From Cristatella mucedo (Eukaryota > Bryozoa > Phylactolaemata > Cristatellidae): a DNA stretch of 64,000 nucleotides. Both the position numbers and the translations under genes were made by a program. Below the pieces are notes generated by a model. It was given only the letters and a program-made list of their open reading frames with translations. It did not search any database and was not told the origin of the DNA. Shown one piece after another: positions 1 through 21,040 of the stretch. How positions within the stretch are numbered: the first letter of the stretch is position 1; each line of letters opens with the position of its first letter. The stretch lies in the NCBI GenBank assembly GCA_009760855.2, contig WPIO01000002.1:12622001-12686000 (forward strand). The letters are read 5' to 3'.

Positions 1-307
1 ATTGACACAATTTTCGCAACCACTTACACACGGTGCGCGCATTTCTTATCGGCCGCGTGATTACATCGGTCGATTGTACCGATCGCTGGCGAAGCGCCAG
101 CGCTCTCATCGCGCCAATGCACGGGAAATTCCGCAGTTGCCGCTTCGTACCAAGCACCGAAAGTCCGGAGCTAAAGCTTTAGGCAAAGGGCTCCGACTGC
201 AAGGGTTCTGCAAACTGCAAAGGTTCGGAGTGTCAAAAATCTCAGCCGGAGACGCGTCATATCAGCTCTTTTCCGCTGCCAACTTGTCCTTTCCCTCTAC
301 AGCTTCG

Positions 308-530
308 CTTTGCATGCCCGCGCTCACGATTTAGCGCGCGGTACGCGGGCTAGAGGTCCTACTACCCTGCGGTCGTGAGTGCATTTATGTTTGCTTAAGC
401 ACGATAGGTCAAACACGATCGTCGCTTTTTGGACGTACTTAGAAGTATGCCTCCCCCCACAGGTCCCGTGAATAACGACTCTCTTGCAGGTAGCTGGAAA
501 CAATCTATACAGAGTCTGTCATCTTAGAAC
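308..530 (+). repeat. Direct repeat flanking copy A, left
   Basis: This segment runs from 'tttgcatgcccgcg..cacgatt' through 'agaggtcctactaccc', 'gagtgcattta', 'aagcac' and 'gactctcttgcaggt'. It is repeated in order at 3768-3990, about 3.46 kb downstream, with moderate divergence. Confidence 0.75.
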
Positions 531-569
531 CTCCTTAATTAATTATTAATTATTTAATCATCCTGTGCG

Positions 570-2300
570 CCCAGACAAGCAAGCACAAGCGATCGGCGGC
601 CGCCCACTTCCGCTGCTGATCGACTAGCAAACCTTCGGATCTTCTCTCGGTCCGCCGCTCTGGCCGAGGCAATCTAGCAGCCACGTGCCTGCGCCTACCA
701 ATCGCGCGTCGCCTAAGACGCCATGCTGCCGCTCTCTGCACCCGCTCGCGCTCTCCGCTCCAGTCTTCAGCGGGTCGGTGAACCTGAAGGTCGTTAGGTA
801 CTACGTCTGGAATCCGAGTGGTTGTCATAATTTGCTTTCGTCGTCGAGTACCGCACGCTTTTTTCGAATGCCAACTCTGCAATTGAGGCCTTTCAACCTG
901 TCTCTGCGCGAGAGAGACTTCCTGCTTTCCGCCCGCTCGTCTCTTCCGTGCAGACGCCACCGAGACTGCAGGGGCGCTGCAATCCGAAAAGACTCGATGA
1001 AGACTCGGAAGTTGAGCATGATAGGACTTATTTATCATGACTCGGGAGAGACTGAAAAAAGACGAATCACAGACACCTTCACGTGCACGCCTTCATTGTT
1101 GCCTTGAAAAACATGGCTGACGACTCGACCGTTGCCGTCGTCGAACACGTCTATGGTACCCTACGAGTTCGTAATATGAAAATCACATAATGAGATGGCG
1201 AGCTCTAAAGACAATCGTGCAAAATGAAAATGAAAATTCACTGAGAGGTTCGTCCCCTTCATCAAATACACTCGGAGGTACATCTAATAGGGCAATTTAC
1301 TACCACCTCGGCACATGCGATTTCTTCACGATCACTCTAAGGGTGGAGCGAGTAGGAAGCCATAACTCAATGAATCCGCCCGTGTTAGACGCTTACGAGA
1401 AGAAATATAAAAGCAGAACGAAAAAGGACAGCAGAAAGAATCGCCATCTGAACGTTGCTTTACGGACTGACTGCAGACAGCGAGGTGCTGCCGGTGGATT
1501 TATTTCAGCAGTCAGTCACAGGCTGAGCTTCGTCATTTATGCATCGGTTGCAGTAATTTTTATCATTCGTGCGTCCATTTTACAAAGATTTACCAAAATC
1601 TGAAATTTGATTGTTCTTTAGCCAAAGTAACCCGTCTGGGATATAGACGCTGGACGGGACAGCATCCGGTCCGAAGCTTCAGCTCGCCAGCCGCTTCTTT
1701 TCCCGACTCCGACGCTAGTGAGCGGTGCGAGGGCCAGCGCTTTGCCACGTGGCGGTCGCCGTGCCACTGCGACACTTTAGCCATCACGTTCAGCATGCTG
1801 TTCACAGGTGCTAGTCTACAGCAGCTGCTGCAGCCGCCGCCGCCGCCGCAGTCGATAGCGGCGACCACATCGGCCGAACAGACAACGACGACAGCACAGC
1901 CTGATTCGGCGACTCCGCCTGAGCCTGTCCACTTGACGACCTCCGACTCGCAGCTGTGGACCGGACCGACTGTGACAGCTGACAGCGCCACGCTCTCGCT
2001 CGATCTCTGCCGGCGGTTCTCTCGGAGAGTCCGAGCGAGTCATCGACAATTCAGCCGTCAGCGACTTCTGCCGAAGCTTGGTCGGCGTCAGAGAGCCCGG
2101 CGGCCGCCTACGGCGACAGGTCCGCCGGAACGTGCGGCTATTGAGACGCTGCCGACGTCGTCGCCGTCAGCGGAACCGTCTGCACCGCCGACGATCCTCA
2201 ACGAGGCAGCAGCTTCCGCGTCAGTGGACAGCGCGGCCGACGCTTTCGCTGGATCCTCGTCTGCCGCGCTGGCTTCCGGCGCAGCGAATGCTGCACGGCG
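570..2300 (+). repeat. Segmental duplication, copy A (partner 11205-13170)
   Basis: Co-linear similarity to 11205-13170 includes the 'cggcggcccacttccgctg' start, 'acgccatgctgccg', 'tggtcggtgaacct', 'aatgagatggcg', 'gggacagcatccggtccg' and the third-exon start. It spans intron and exon, so it is a genomic rather than a retro copy. Divergence is substantial, with many indels. Confidence 0.8.
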
Positions 2301-2355
2301 GCGCCCTCGAGCAGCGCGGCTAAGCCTTCGATTGGTCGATAGCGACGACATCTAG
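1808..2355 (+). pseudogene. Partial paralogue of the mucin exon 3, lacking the repeat array
   Basis: The acceptor TGTTCACAG and the first residues (ASLQQ, then a Pro run, ATT.AEQTT, and LTTSDS) match the start of exon 3 at 12716 (ASVQQ, PPP, ATTFAEQTT, LMTSDT). The phase at the acceptor is also conserved. Relative to the downstream copy there is a +2 shift near 1996 and compensation before about 2130, so about 40 middle residues are read in another frame and become Arg-rich. Alignment then resumes (ETLPTSSPSAEPSAP against GTLQTPAPSADLSAP). It stops at TAG 2353-2355 with no TTQPT array. A dead or truncated duplicate is the simplest reading. Confidence 0.55.
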
Positions 2356-2689
2356 GACAGTGTCGTCGTCGTCGACTCCGGCCCACGCTCCACCGGCCGC
2401 TGCCTCTGCCGCGGCCACGCTTCGGTCGCCGTAGCAACGTCTGCAGTGGCTACGCTGGCTTCGGTCGCTCGCCACTTCGGCGGCTGCAGAGCTTATGGTG
2501 AGCGCCGCGCCGACGCTGCCCGCGGCCGCGTTAGCTGACGCTGTGGCTATCACTCCGCCACAGATGACCGCCGCGTTATTGCTCGATTCAGCCGCTGCTG
2601 CAGCAACTGCGGCAGCAAATGCGTCGCTCGCTGTGCTCGAGTCCTCGAAACGGCCAGCGAGTGCAGCCGTTTCTCTGACCAGTACTGAC

Positions 2690-3700
2690 CCTGCCGCAGC
2701 AAATTTTCTAAAACTAAACGATGATAAAACTAACTTACTAGTTATGGGCAAACCCAGCGTGATTCGGAAATTGGAAAGGCTGACGCTCAAAATTGGCTCT
2801 GCCAGCATGTCTCCTGTTGAATCAGCTCGAAATCTACGCGTCATGTTCCAAAGTGACCTCTCGTTAGACGACCACATCAGCTCCGCAATCAAGTCTGCCT
2901 CCTACTTTCAGCTACATAACATTGCTTTAATTCGGGCTTGTTTAGATAAGGATACCACGTCTAAGTTGGTTCATGCATTTGCGACATCCCGTCTTGACTT
3001 CTGTAAGTCACTGCTTGCTGGTCTACCGTCATGTGCAATCAGGCGATTACAGCTGGTGCAAAACTCTGCAGCTAGGCTTGTCTGTCGGGAGCGTCGCAGT
3101 CTCCACATCACACCACTTCTCGCCCACCTGCACTGGCTACCAGTCAAGCAACGGATCGACTTCAAGGTTTTGTCGCTCACTTTTAGGTCACTTCATTCTT
3201 TGGGTTCAGCCTATCTCTCAGATCTACTCCTCCACCAGGCCAAGCATCGTACCACCCGCTTTTCGGAATCCAACAGCTTACTAATACCTCGTACAAACAT
3301 CAAATCCTTTGGAGACCGTGCATTTAGTGCGTATGCTCCCAAAGCCTGGAACTCAATCCCGACCTGCGTCAGAACGTCCCCTGACTTGACCACATTTAAA
3401 AAGAAATTAAAAGCACACCTATTTAGGACAGCATTTAGTGAGTTCCTTTAATTCGTCCTTTATGTGCTTATGCGTGCTGACACTGTGCATGCTGCTATTA
3501 ACCACACTTGCATGCTGACCCTGTGCATGTCATCCCTATCCATGTAATTCATGTTGTTTATCAATCGTGATATTACTCACCATTCAATCGCGTTTCTCTT
3601 TGCAACAAATGTAAAGCGCCTAGAAAGAGATTGAGTTCTCTGAGGGCGCTTTATCAAGTGCATTAATAATATTATTATTGTTATTATTATAATTATCCCG
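2690..3700 (+). mobile_element. 5'-truncated CR1/L2-type LINE with hairpin tail
   Basis: The open frame from about 2690 to 3451 encodes the C-terminal part of a CR1/L2-clade reverse transcriptase: FLKLNDDKTNLL, LVQNSAARLVC, LLAHLHWLPVKQRIDFKVL, FGDRAFSAYAPKAWNSIP and FKKKLKAHLF. These are the usual thumb and tail signatures of the clade. The stop is at 3449-3451. A 3' UTR follows, with a stem-loop tail at 3613-3652 and an ATT/ATA-rich end. It lacks the RT catalytic part, so it is dead on arrival. It interrupts copy A of the duplicated mucin region. Confidence 0.9.
3613..3652 (+). other. LINE 3' stem-loop shared with SINEs
   Basis: Outer stem AAAGCGCC (3613-3620) pairs perfectly with GGCGCTTT (3645-3652). 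Inner stem AGAGA (3626-3630) pairs with TCTCT (3637-3641). The same paired segments occur in other LINE tails and in the tRNA-headed SINEs. In CR1/L2 and related LINEs a 3' hairpin is the usual recognition site for the reverse transcriptase. Confidence 0.7.
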
Positions 3701-3767
3701 TGTCTCAGCTGTAGACACGCGTCTATTCGGCCCTTTTTGGCTGCGAACTTGTACTATGTCGATCCTG

Positions 3768-3990
3768 CCTGGTTTGCATGCCCGCGTGTGCACGATTCGC
3801 CGCGCGGTACTAGCCAGAGGTCCTGCTACCCGGCGTTTATGAGTGTATTCATGCTTGAATAAGCACTAAGCAAAATCCTCGTTTTCTCGAGCGTACTTGA
3901 AACTATGCCTGTATTCCCATGGGTATCGATTCTCTTGCAGGTCGCTGTAAAGCATCTGGATAGAGATTAAACGGTCTGAGGGTGTGATTA
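3768..3990 (+). repeat. Direct repeat flanking copy A, right
   Basis: Second copy of 308-530 in the same orientation ('tttgcatgcccgcg', 'cgcgcggtac', 'agaggtcctgctaccc', 'gattctcttgcaggtcgctg'). It lies just after the LINE 3' tail. The pair may mark a tandem duplication boundary. Confidence 0.75.
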
Positions 3991-4780
3991 AATCGTCATT
4001 TCTTATTAAGTATATCATTATTGTGGTTGAAAGTGTAACTGCTGCGCATGCTAAACCAGCCGAATTATTGCGGTATTTTATTATTTGAGATTATGTGATC
4101 GTATTGTAGTTTATTGCCAAGGCCGTACAACACAGGACGGGGCCAGTGATAGACGGGGAGGGGGCGAGGGAGGACTCCAGTCTCTAGGCATTTGAATTGG
4201 AGCTGATGTGTGCTCTAGGTCAAACAGCGGCCGTTAGTGTGTTCCATGGCCATTGTTGAACGCCTGTAACCGTTGGTTGGCGTTAAATAGACTTGTCTGA
4301 ATTCTGTATACGGACTTGATTTGCCGCTGTGCGAGCGCTCGTCGTCGTGGCCTTGTTTCCGCTACTATTGGCTCACCAGCTTACATCGGTGCAGCACCGA
4401 CGAGTAAGTAGCCGAACTACAGGCGTCAGGCGTCACCGGCAGTCGTCGCGCGTCGGCTGAGAGGCTGGCGTTGTTACGTGCGCTTCGTTTGCAGCCGAAG
4501 CCCTAATGAAACGAACGCGGAAGCCGCCGCGCAAGCCGCGTCGTTTGTAACAGCAAAATACTCAAAATGTCTTCGAGTTTCTAGCGAAAGGTCATCAATT
4601 AGTGACGGACATTCGTGGCAGTCGAGAACGGCCGGTCAAGTCAGCGGCAGTTTCGTGTGCGACCGATAGGCGACTCGCAAAAACTAAGATTGAATTGGCC
4701 TTCGATTTAGGCTTTAGTGTCGCGCTCTACCGTCTCTGCTCGCTGGTGCTTTGGTTTGTGCGCTCGCGGTGGCAGTGGAC
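3991..4780. other. Upstream intergenic stretch
   Basis: No supported gene or repeat was recognised. GC content rises towards the CpG-rich block that follows, so this may hold distal promoter sequence of the mucin-like gene. Confidence 0.4.
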
Positions 4781-5225
4781 GGCGCTCCCATGAGCGGCTC
4801 GGCGCTGGAACGCGCGCACGGTCGAGACGCTGTGCGCCCGAGATGCACGAGCTTGGCATATCCGCCATTTCATTCCAATCGCCGTCTAGGTCTTGGCTCA
4901 GCGGCCCGGCCAGACGTTGCCGCTGTCAGACCGGAGACGCTTGGCCGCGCTTCCTCCGTCGCAAGCGCTGCCGCTGCTCATCTGAAAGCGCCAAGCGGCT
5001 GACGCCCGATCGCTTTCAGCAACCCGCTCGGGGTTTGTTTGCACTTCGCTCGCACTTCCTTGCCCAGCGCGCGTCGATCGCTGCGCGATCGAACAGGAGC
5101 AACGCCGCGCCGGTTTTCCGACCCGTCGTCTGCGGCGGCGGCGCGCCGCGACGTCGCCGCCGTCGCGCATGCGCTTGAGCGGCGGCCGCATGAAAGCGGC
5201 TGCGAAAACGGAGCGAACGGACGAC

Positions 5226-14850
<9,625 letters not shown>

Positions 14851-16150
14851 ACTCAGTCGACCACAACTCAATTGACCGCACCTCAATCGACCACGAATCA
14901 GCCGACTATAACACAGCCGATCACAACTCAGCAGATCACGACTCAGCTGACGACACAGCCGACCACGAAACAGCCGACTACGACACAGCCGACCACGACA
15001 CAGCCGACCACGATACAGCCGACCAAGACACAGCTGACTACGACACAGCCGACCACGACACAGCCGACCATGACCCAGCTGACCACGACAAAGCCGACCA
15101 CGACACAGCCGACCACGACAAAGCCGACCCCGACACAGCCGACCACGACAAAGGTTACCACGACACAGTTGACCACGACTCCAGCTGAAAACAACACAGC
15201 CGAAAACAACTCAATCGAATACGACTTAATCGACTAGGAATCAGCCGACCATGACACAGCCGAAAACAACGCAGCCAAATACAACACAGCCGACCACGAC
15301 ACAGCCGACCACGACACAGCCGACCACGACACAGCCGACCACGACACAGCCGACCACGACACAGCCGACCACGACACAGCCGACCACGACACAGCCGACC
15401 ACGACACAGCCGACCACGACACAGCCGACCACGACAAAGCCGACCAGAACACAGCTGACCACGACAAAGCCGACCACGACACAACCGACCACGACATAGC
15501 CGACCACGACACAGCCGACCACGACACAGCCGAAAACAACACAGCTGATCACGACACAGCCGACCACGACACAGCCGACCTCGACACAGCCGACCACGAC
15601 ACAGCTGAAAACAACACAGCCGATCATGACTCAGAAGATCAAGACTCAGCTGACCACGACTCAGCTGACCACGACTCAGCTGACCACGACTCAGCTGACC
15701 ACGACTCTGCCGACCACGACTCAGCCGACCACGACTCAATCGAGCACGACTCAATCGACAACGAGTCAGCCTACAACGACACAGCTGACCATGACTCAGC
15801 TGACCACGACTCAGCCGACCACGCCTCGCCCGAAAACGACTCAGCCGACCACAACTCAATCGACTACTACTTAGCTGACCACGACTCAGCCGAGGACGAC
15901 TCGGCAGACCACAACACAGCCGACCACGACTCAGGTGACCTCGACTCAGCCGACCACATCTCAGTCGACCACAACTCGGCTGACTACGACACAACCGACC
16001 GCGACTCAGGTGACCAGGACTCTGCCGACTACGGCTTAGCCGACCGCAAATTAATCGACCTCAACTCAGTCGACCAAGACACTGCAGACCACGACTCAGC
16101 CGACCATGAATCTGTTGACAACAACCCAGCCAACCAACCGGGCGACCTCG

Positions 16151-17280
16151 ATCAAGCCCACCTCGACCCTGGCTACCACCAATAGAAGCTTAAATCAAGG
16201 TTAATTAAGAAAGCAGCAACTGTGTGGCTTGCAGCGGCGGAAGGAGCTTCAAGCGGCAAACCTCCGGCTCTGCAAAGCCGCGGCGGCGACCAAGTCGACA
16301 AGGCAAACGCTGGCTCACACAGCCAGTAAAAATAGGTGGCCAGTGGGATCGACGAATTACCGAAATCCATTCTAATTAAGCTAACATCGACCAGGCATTA
16401 GCGTCGCCGACCTCAAATTTTGAACTGCTATTGTAGTACACGGTCGATTTGATCTATCCACCAAATTTTGTGTCAATGCCCGCACTTGCACTTATGCAAA
16501 TGAGCTTCAACGGCTGATGCCTGTACAGCAATCCACGGCAATCCGTTTTAGTTCCCTCCAAATCCACCACAAATCAGCTGTGCACAGCTTCAACAAGTTT
16601 GGAATATCAAACTAAGCTAGGTGCACAATGAACCCAGAAAATTTCTTGTGATTGATTCTGCTTCCGCGTTCTCACAAAGTCCACGGAAATAAAATTGCAG
16701 TGGCCCACGCCAATACGACAATCCCATTTTCCCACTGCATTCCATCGCCCAATGAAAGAAATTATGTTCTAAAAGCTCCTTTTTATTGCACATAACAGCG
16801 CTCTCTGCGAAAACTGCACGTACAATCTTTCCTTGCATTGGCACGTCCATTCTCGTGCAATTCGCTGCCCCCCCCGACTGCAGTAGCCCGGGCCAATACC
16901 GCAATCCACTTCAATCCACCGAGTCCCCAGCAAAAAACGAAATAGATTGCGCCTAGCTCTAATTTATATTGCATATAAGATGCCACCATATTATGTGCAC
17001 ACCCACGTAAAATAAAAAAAAATTGTGCATCCTGGAACTGTGACAATGTGCGGCAATCGCCTGAAATGACATGGGAAACTCACACAATCCACTCTATTCC
17101 ACAGCAAACCATCCTCAAATCACCACCACGAAGCCCTAATTATATTGCAAATAAGACTAGACTCAGTTCAAAGTGCACCCACAAAATTTCGCTTCATTAT
17201 GCACATCCGTTCTCATGCAATGCACTGCAATGTATTTCCGCCTGTAACTCCCCGAAGACTATGTGGGTGTTACGCAGGAG
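16151..17280. repeat. CAATCCAC-type repeat region
   Basis: Recurring blocks share 'ggcccgggccaatacc.caatccac..caatccac', 'ctctaatttatattgcatataaga', 'gtgcac.cccac.aaaat' and 'gcacgtccattctcgtgcaat', spaced roughly 200-240 bp. Examples begin near 16515, 16690, 16880 and 17080. A related stretch resumes at 20070-20480 beyond inserted LINE material. It looks like an old, diverged tandem or satellite-like repeat. Confidence 0.55.
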
Positions 17281-17289
17281 TTTTGAATA

Positions 17290-18755
17290 TCGCACTCACA
17301 GGCTAAGCGGCTTTTAGTACGCGTTCTGTAGCCAACAGACTTCATCTCACGTAGCAAAGGGAAAGTGGGAAGCATAGCAGAGTCAGGCGAGTGGTTGAGG
17401 TAGTGAGTAGTATGGAGGTAGCAGCACAGGACCGCTGAAAAGGATGAGCCATAGCCGGAGGGTAGTTGTCGTTGCTTAAGAATCGTGGAAGTGAGTTCCA
17501 CAGTCTAGGACCTGCAGAACTAAAGGTTCTGTCGCCTACGGTCTTTAAGCTGATGAATGAAACAGCTAATTTATTGCTCATACAGGATCTGAGGGTACGA
17601 GGAGGCTGAAACTGGTGCAGCAGTTCAGCTAGGTATGGCCAAGCCGTGGCAGACCTCGTGGGTCAGCGTAAGAACTTTGCTCTGTATCTGTTGATTAACC
17701 GGCAGCCATCCTAGCTCCTTTAGCAAAGGAGACACGTGGTCAAACCTCTGGAACTTGAAAACTAGCCTTGCAGCCATATTAATAGCCATTTGCATTGGCC
17801 TAGTTGCTATCTTTGGTAGCCCAGCCAAAAAGAATTACAATAATCATGCCGACACAGAACTAATGAGCTAGTCAATTTTTTTGCAAGCTACCGTGGAAGA
17901 CAGCTCCTAATCTTAGACAGGGATCGGACGTGAAGGCTAGCTGTAGAAGCAGTCTTCTGAATGAAGCTTTTACAATTTAGGCAGGTGTCGAAAACTACAC
18001 CTAACTTTCGAGCACGTGGTGATGGTCGCACAACGGCATTACCTATTAGAAGAGCAAAGTCTTTTAATCCAGCCACACGCTTAGGGTGTCTTAGGAGCAG
18101 CAGTTCGGTTTTATCGTCATTTAGTTTCAACAAGCCGAGCTGGATTGGTCCAGCGGTTAAGGCGCTCGCCCCGGCCAAGGTCTGGCTGAGGTCGTTGGCT
18201 CGAGCCCCGAGGCATATTTAAAGCGCCTGAATAGAGTTCTCTTGGGGTGCTATACAAGTAAATTATATTTAAAAAAATTATAACAAATTTTCCGACATCC
18301 AGGATCGAATATCGGCAAGGCAAGCATTCAGTTTATCAGTGGCTGCAACAGATTCCGACAGTTTGAATGATAAATAAAGCTGAGTATCATCAGCATAAAA
18401 GTGATATCCTATTCAATAGGCCTTAATCACTTTTCCCAGAGGTTGAGCATAAATAGAGAACAGCAATAGACCGAGTACGGACCCTTAAGGGACTTCACGG
18501 GTGTCCCGTCTCGTGTGTAAAAAATGACCACCCCACGACACGGATTGAACACAATCAGACAAGTACGATTTAAACCACGCCAGTGCCTCGTCTGCCAGAC
18601 TGACAGTTGTTCTCAATCGTTCAAGTAGGACATCGTGATCAATGGTGTCGAAGGCAGTGGACAGATCTAACAGAGCTAAGGCAGTGACATTCCCGTCATC
18701 GTTGCCACACAAAATGTGATTGTTAACACGGAGGGGAGCAGTTTCGTTGTAGTGT
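17290..18755 (-). mobile_element. CR1/L2-type LINE pseudogene (second subfamily)
   Basis: On the minus strand the order is: HILCGNDDGNVTALALLDLS then FDTIDHDVLLERL (RT motif A region), GSVLG, FYADDTQLYLSFK (catalytic YADD), MSENLLKLNDDKTELLLL, MAARLVFKFQRFDHVSPLL, and GDRTFSSAGPRLWNSLPRF. Stops and frame changes (a TAA just before GSVLG, a TAG before IGYHF) make it defective. It is 5'-truncated near 18755 and carries a SINE at 18133-18284. The sequence differs clearly from the 2690 LINE, so two subfamilies are present. Confidence 0.9.
18133..18284 (+). mobile_element. tRNA-derived SINE nested in a LINE
   Basis: The head has a pol III box A (TGGTCCAGCGG) and box B (GGCTCGAGCCC). The body ends with 'aaagcgcctgaatagag..ttctct', 'ggtgctatacaag' and an A/T-rich tail. 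Both sides carry AACAA (18128-18132 and 18282-18286), a short target duplication. Removing the insert restores the LINE reading ENLLKLNDDKT, so the insertion came after the LINE. Confidence 0.88.
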
Positions 18756-20060
18756 AACGCCGAAGGCTCGGCGGGGTAGGCTTGACCTGCCGCTTACCTA
18801 GCGGCGTAGCCTAGCGCCTAATGCCGTTCGGTGCGCGCCTACGCGCAATAAGCTGGCCGCCACGAAACGAGCGCTTCTGGCGCTGACCTGCTTACCGTTA
18901 CTAAAGGGGGTCGTGAGTCCGCGGCGTGAATTGAAAAGCGAGACATACAAATTGGGGATTTTACTGAACTTTATTCGCAAGCGCACAAAGTCGCTGCGCG
19001 TCTGGCTCAGTTTTATCTCCATACTCCTCGCACGTTCTCAACAGCACCAACACTCTTGCGGAGGGAATACTTCTCCACACTGAGCGCGAACCAGAGCCTA
19101 AACCCTAACTGGAGAATAGGACTCGGTTTCCACCAGTGCGGCAGGAATACTTCACACACGTCATTTCAAGCACTCTTGCGGAGGAAACACGTCTCCACAA
19201 TTACGCTACTTACATCTATACTGGGGGACGACCCAAATAGACAGAGCTCGAACTGGAGCCTAAACCCTAACCGGAGAACTAGGACTCCACACATGCCAAC
19301 TACGTCTAGCTCGCACCGGCAAATCCTTACGCCGATACCGCGTGCTAGCGCGCACACACAAAACACGAAAGAAACACAAAATGCCAGCTCGGGCGCTATT
19401 CGACCGACTCGGTGGAGTCCACCGAATCCTCCTAGCGCTGCCTCGTCCTGTTCTGTCCATCGTCGGCGGACTGCCCGCCCTCCTCCCTCGCTTTCAGAGA
19501 AACGAGTGCGCCGGCGTCGAAGCGCGGAGCCGGGCCAAAGACAATAAACCATAAGACCAAGAGCGAGCGTCGCTCGACTCTTAAATACTTAGCTGAGACA
19601 ATGGGGCAAGAGCTTAGTGGTATTGGGCCCGACACCTTGGCCCATTACGGTAAGGAATTAATACCGTCCCCAGGCCACTGGAAGGGCACCTCTGTCTAGC
19701 TTGAATGGCGAATGGGTTCCAGACGATTCTTTCTTGGAACGAGTGAAGGTGGAGGTTGACAGGCCAGCCAACATCTATCAGCAGCTTCCCCGCGGGTATC
19801 GGACCAATTCTAAAGGCCGAATCGCCACCGCTCGTCTCAGAGCTTCCTGGCTTGCTCTTAAGCGCTTCCTCTCTAACAGCACTGACGCTCCTCTCTGGCT
19901 CACTGCTCCAGGACAAAGGAGTTCTAGCCCGCCTCCGAACAGCTCTTATTCGCGCTAAAATTCAGCCAAGGCCAGCAAGGCCGCTACAGTAGTGCTGCCT
20001 CTTGAACCCCGATTGAAATGCTTCTGATATTTCATTCTTTTCAATATGTGCTACCAGCGG
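18756..20060. other. Uncharacterised block, possible LTR-like sequence
   Basis: Two partial copies, about 160 bp apart, of 'cactcttgcggagg.aa.ac..ctccaca' with 'ggagcctaaaccctaac.ggagaa' lie at 19048-19110 and 19169-19285. An AATAAA lies at about 19543 (+), and another on the minus strand near 18970. Terminal TG..CA boundaries and gag/pol motifs were not found, so a retrovirus-like LTR origin is only a guess. Confidence 0.3.
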
Positions 20061-20069
20061 CTTAATCGA

Positions 20070-20480
20070 CTGCAACAACCCGGTCCCATACCGTACTGCA
20101 ATCCACCTCAATCCGCTGCAATCCACCGTAAAGCGACCAGAACGCGTATACTAGAAGCTCTAACTATGATTTCGTGCTGCTCTACTCTTCGTTTGTTATG
20201 TACTCTCATAACTTTATTGTAACTGCCTTGACAATTCTGCAGTGCAATCGATTGCAATGGCCTGGGCCAATACCACAATCTACAGCAATCTAATGCAAAA
20301 TGTCCTGAAATCGGTTTCGCAAATGCCCAAATTTTGAATTCGTGTTACAAAACACACCGGTTAAAGTCAACCGCATCATTTTAACCAATTGCATTAGTAC
20401 AATCTCGGGCAATGCATGGCAATCTATGGCTCGGTCCGAAGAAGCAATCAATTACAATCCATTGCAATTCGACCACAAAT
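20070..20480. repeat. CAATCCAC-type repeat, second block
   Basis: 'actgcaatccacctcaatcc', 'tgcaatggcctgggccaataccacaatct' and 'ttacaatccattgcaattcgaccacaaat' match the repeat at 16151-17280. Confidence 0.5.
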
Positions 20481-20689
20481 TGTCTGCATGAAGTGCCAAC
20501 TATCTTCGCATTTGACATTTCTTTGGGCTAAAAGTGAAATAATAGGAGTTTCAAGCTATTTTGTACGTTAATAGTATGCCACCCGGAAGAACCCTCTAAT
20601 GTAAACTGTAATTCTGCTTTAGCCCACTGGCATGCTGCTCCCACTTCTCGATCTAGGTTGATCAACTGATACAGAGTAAAGTTCTTATG

Positions 20690-21040
20690 TTGACCCGAAA
20701 GGCCTGCAGCGGCTTACCGCCATAACAAGCTGAACTGCTGCACCAGTTTCAGCCGCCCCGTGCTCTCAGGCTCTCTATTGGCAATAAATTAGCTATTTCA
20801 TTCCTCCACATAAAAACCGTCCGCGACAGGAGCTTTTGCTCTGTAGGTCATACACTGGAACGCATGTCTCAACTTTTAGCAAATAACATGTACTCTGCTG
20901 CTGCTGACAGTGGCACATCCTTTCTAGCCGTCCTGAGCTGCTACTTCCATGCTACTCTCTACCGCAACTGCACTCTTGACTCAGTTATGCTTCACTTTCT
21001 TTTTGTTGCATGAGATAAAATTGGCAAGGGGCGGAGTTTC
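20690..21040 (+). mobile_element. LINE fragment, second subfamily, 3' part
   Basis: Nucleotide similarity to the reverse complement of 17330-17640: 'gctgaactgctgcaccagtttcagcc', 'ctatt.gcaataaattagctatttcattc', and 'tcctgagctgctacttccatgctactc'. The frame is broken by stops. Confidence 0.8.

Noticed and set aside
18133-18215. Possible functional tRNA gene
   Set aside because: Box A and B are present, but the sequence continues into a SINE body and tail, is flanked by short target duplications, and does not form a full cloverleaf acceptor stem.
19096-19285. CCTAAACCCTAAC motifs resembling telomere repeats
   Set aside because: Only one unit in each of two larger 160-bp repeats; no tandem telomeric array.
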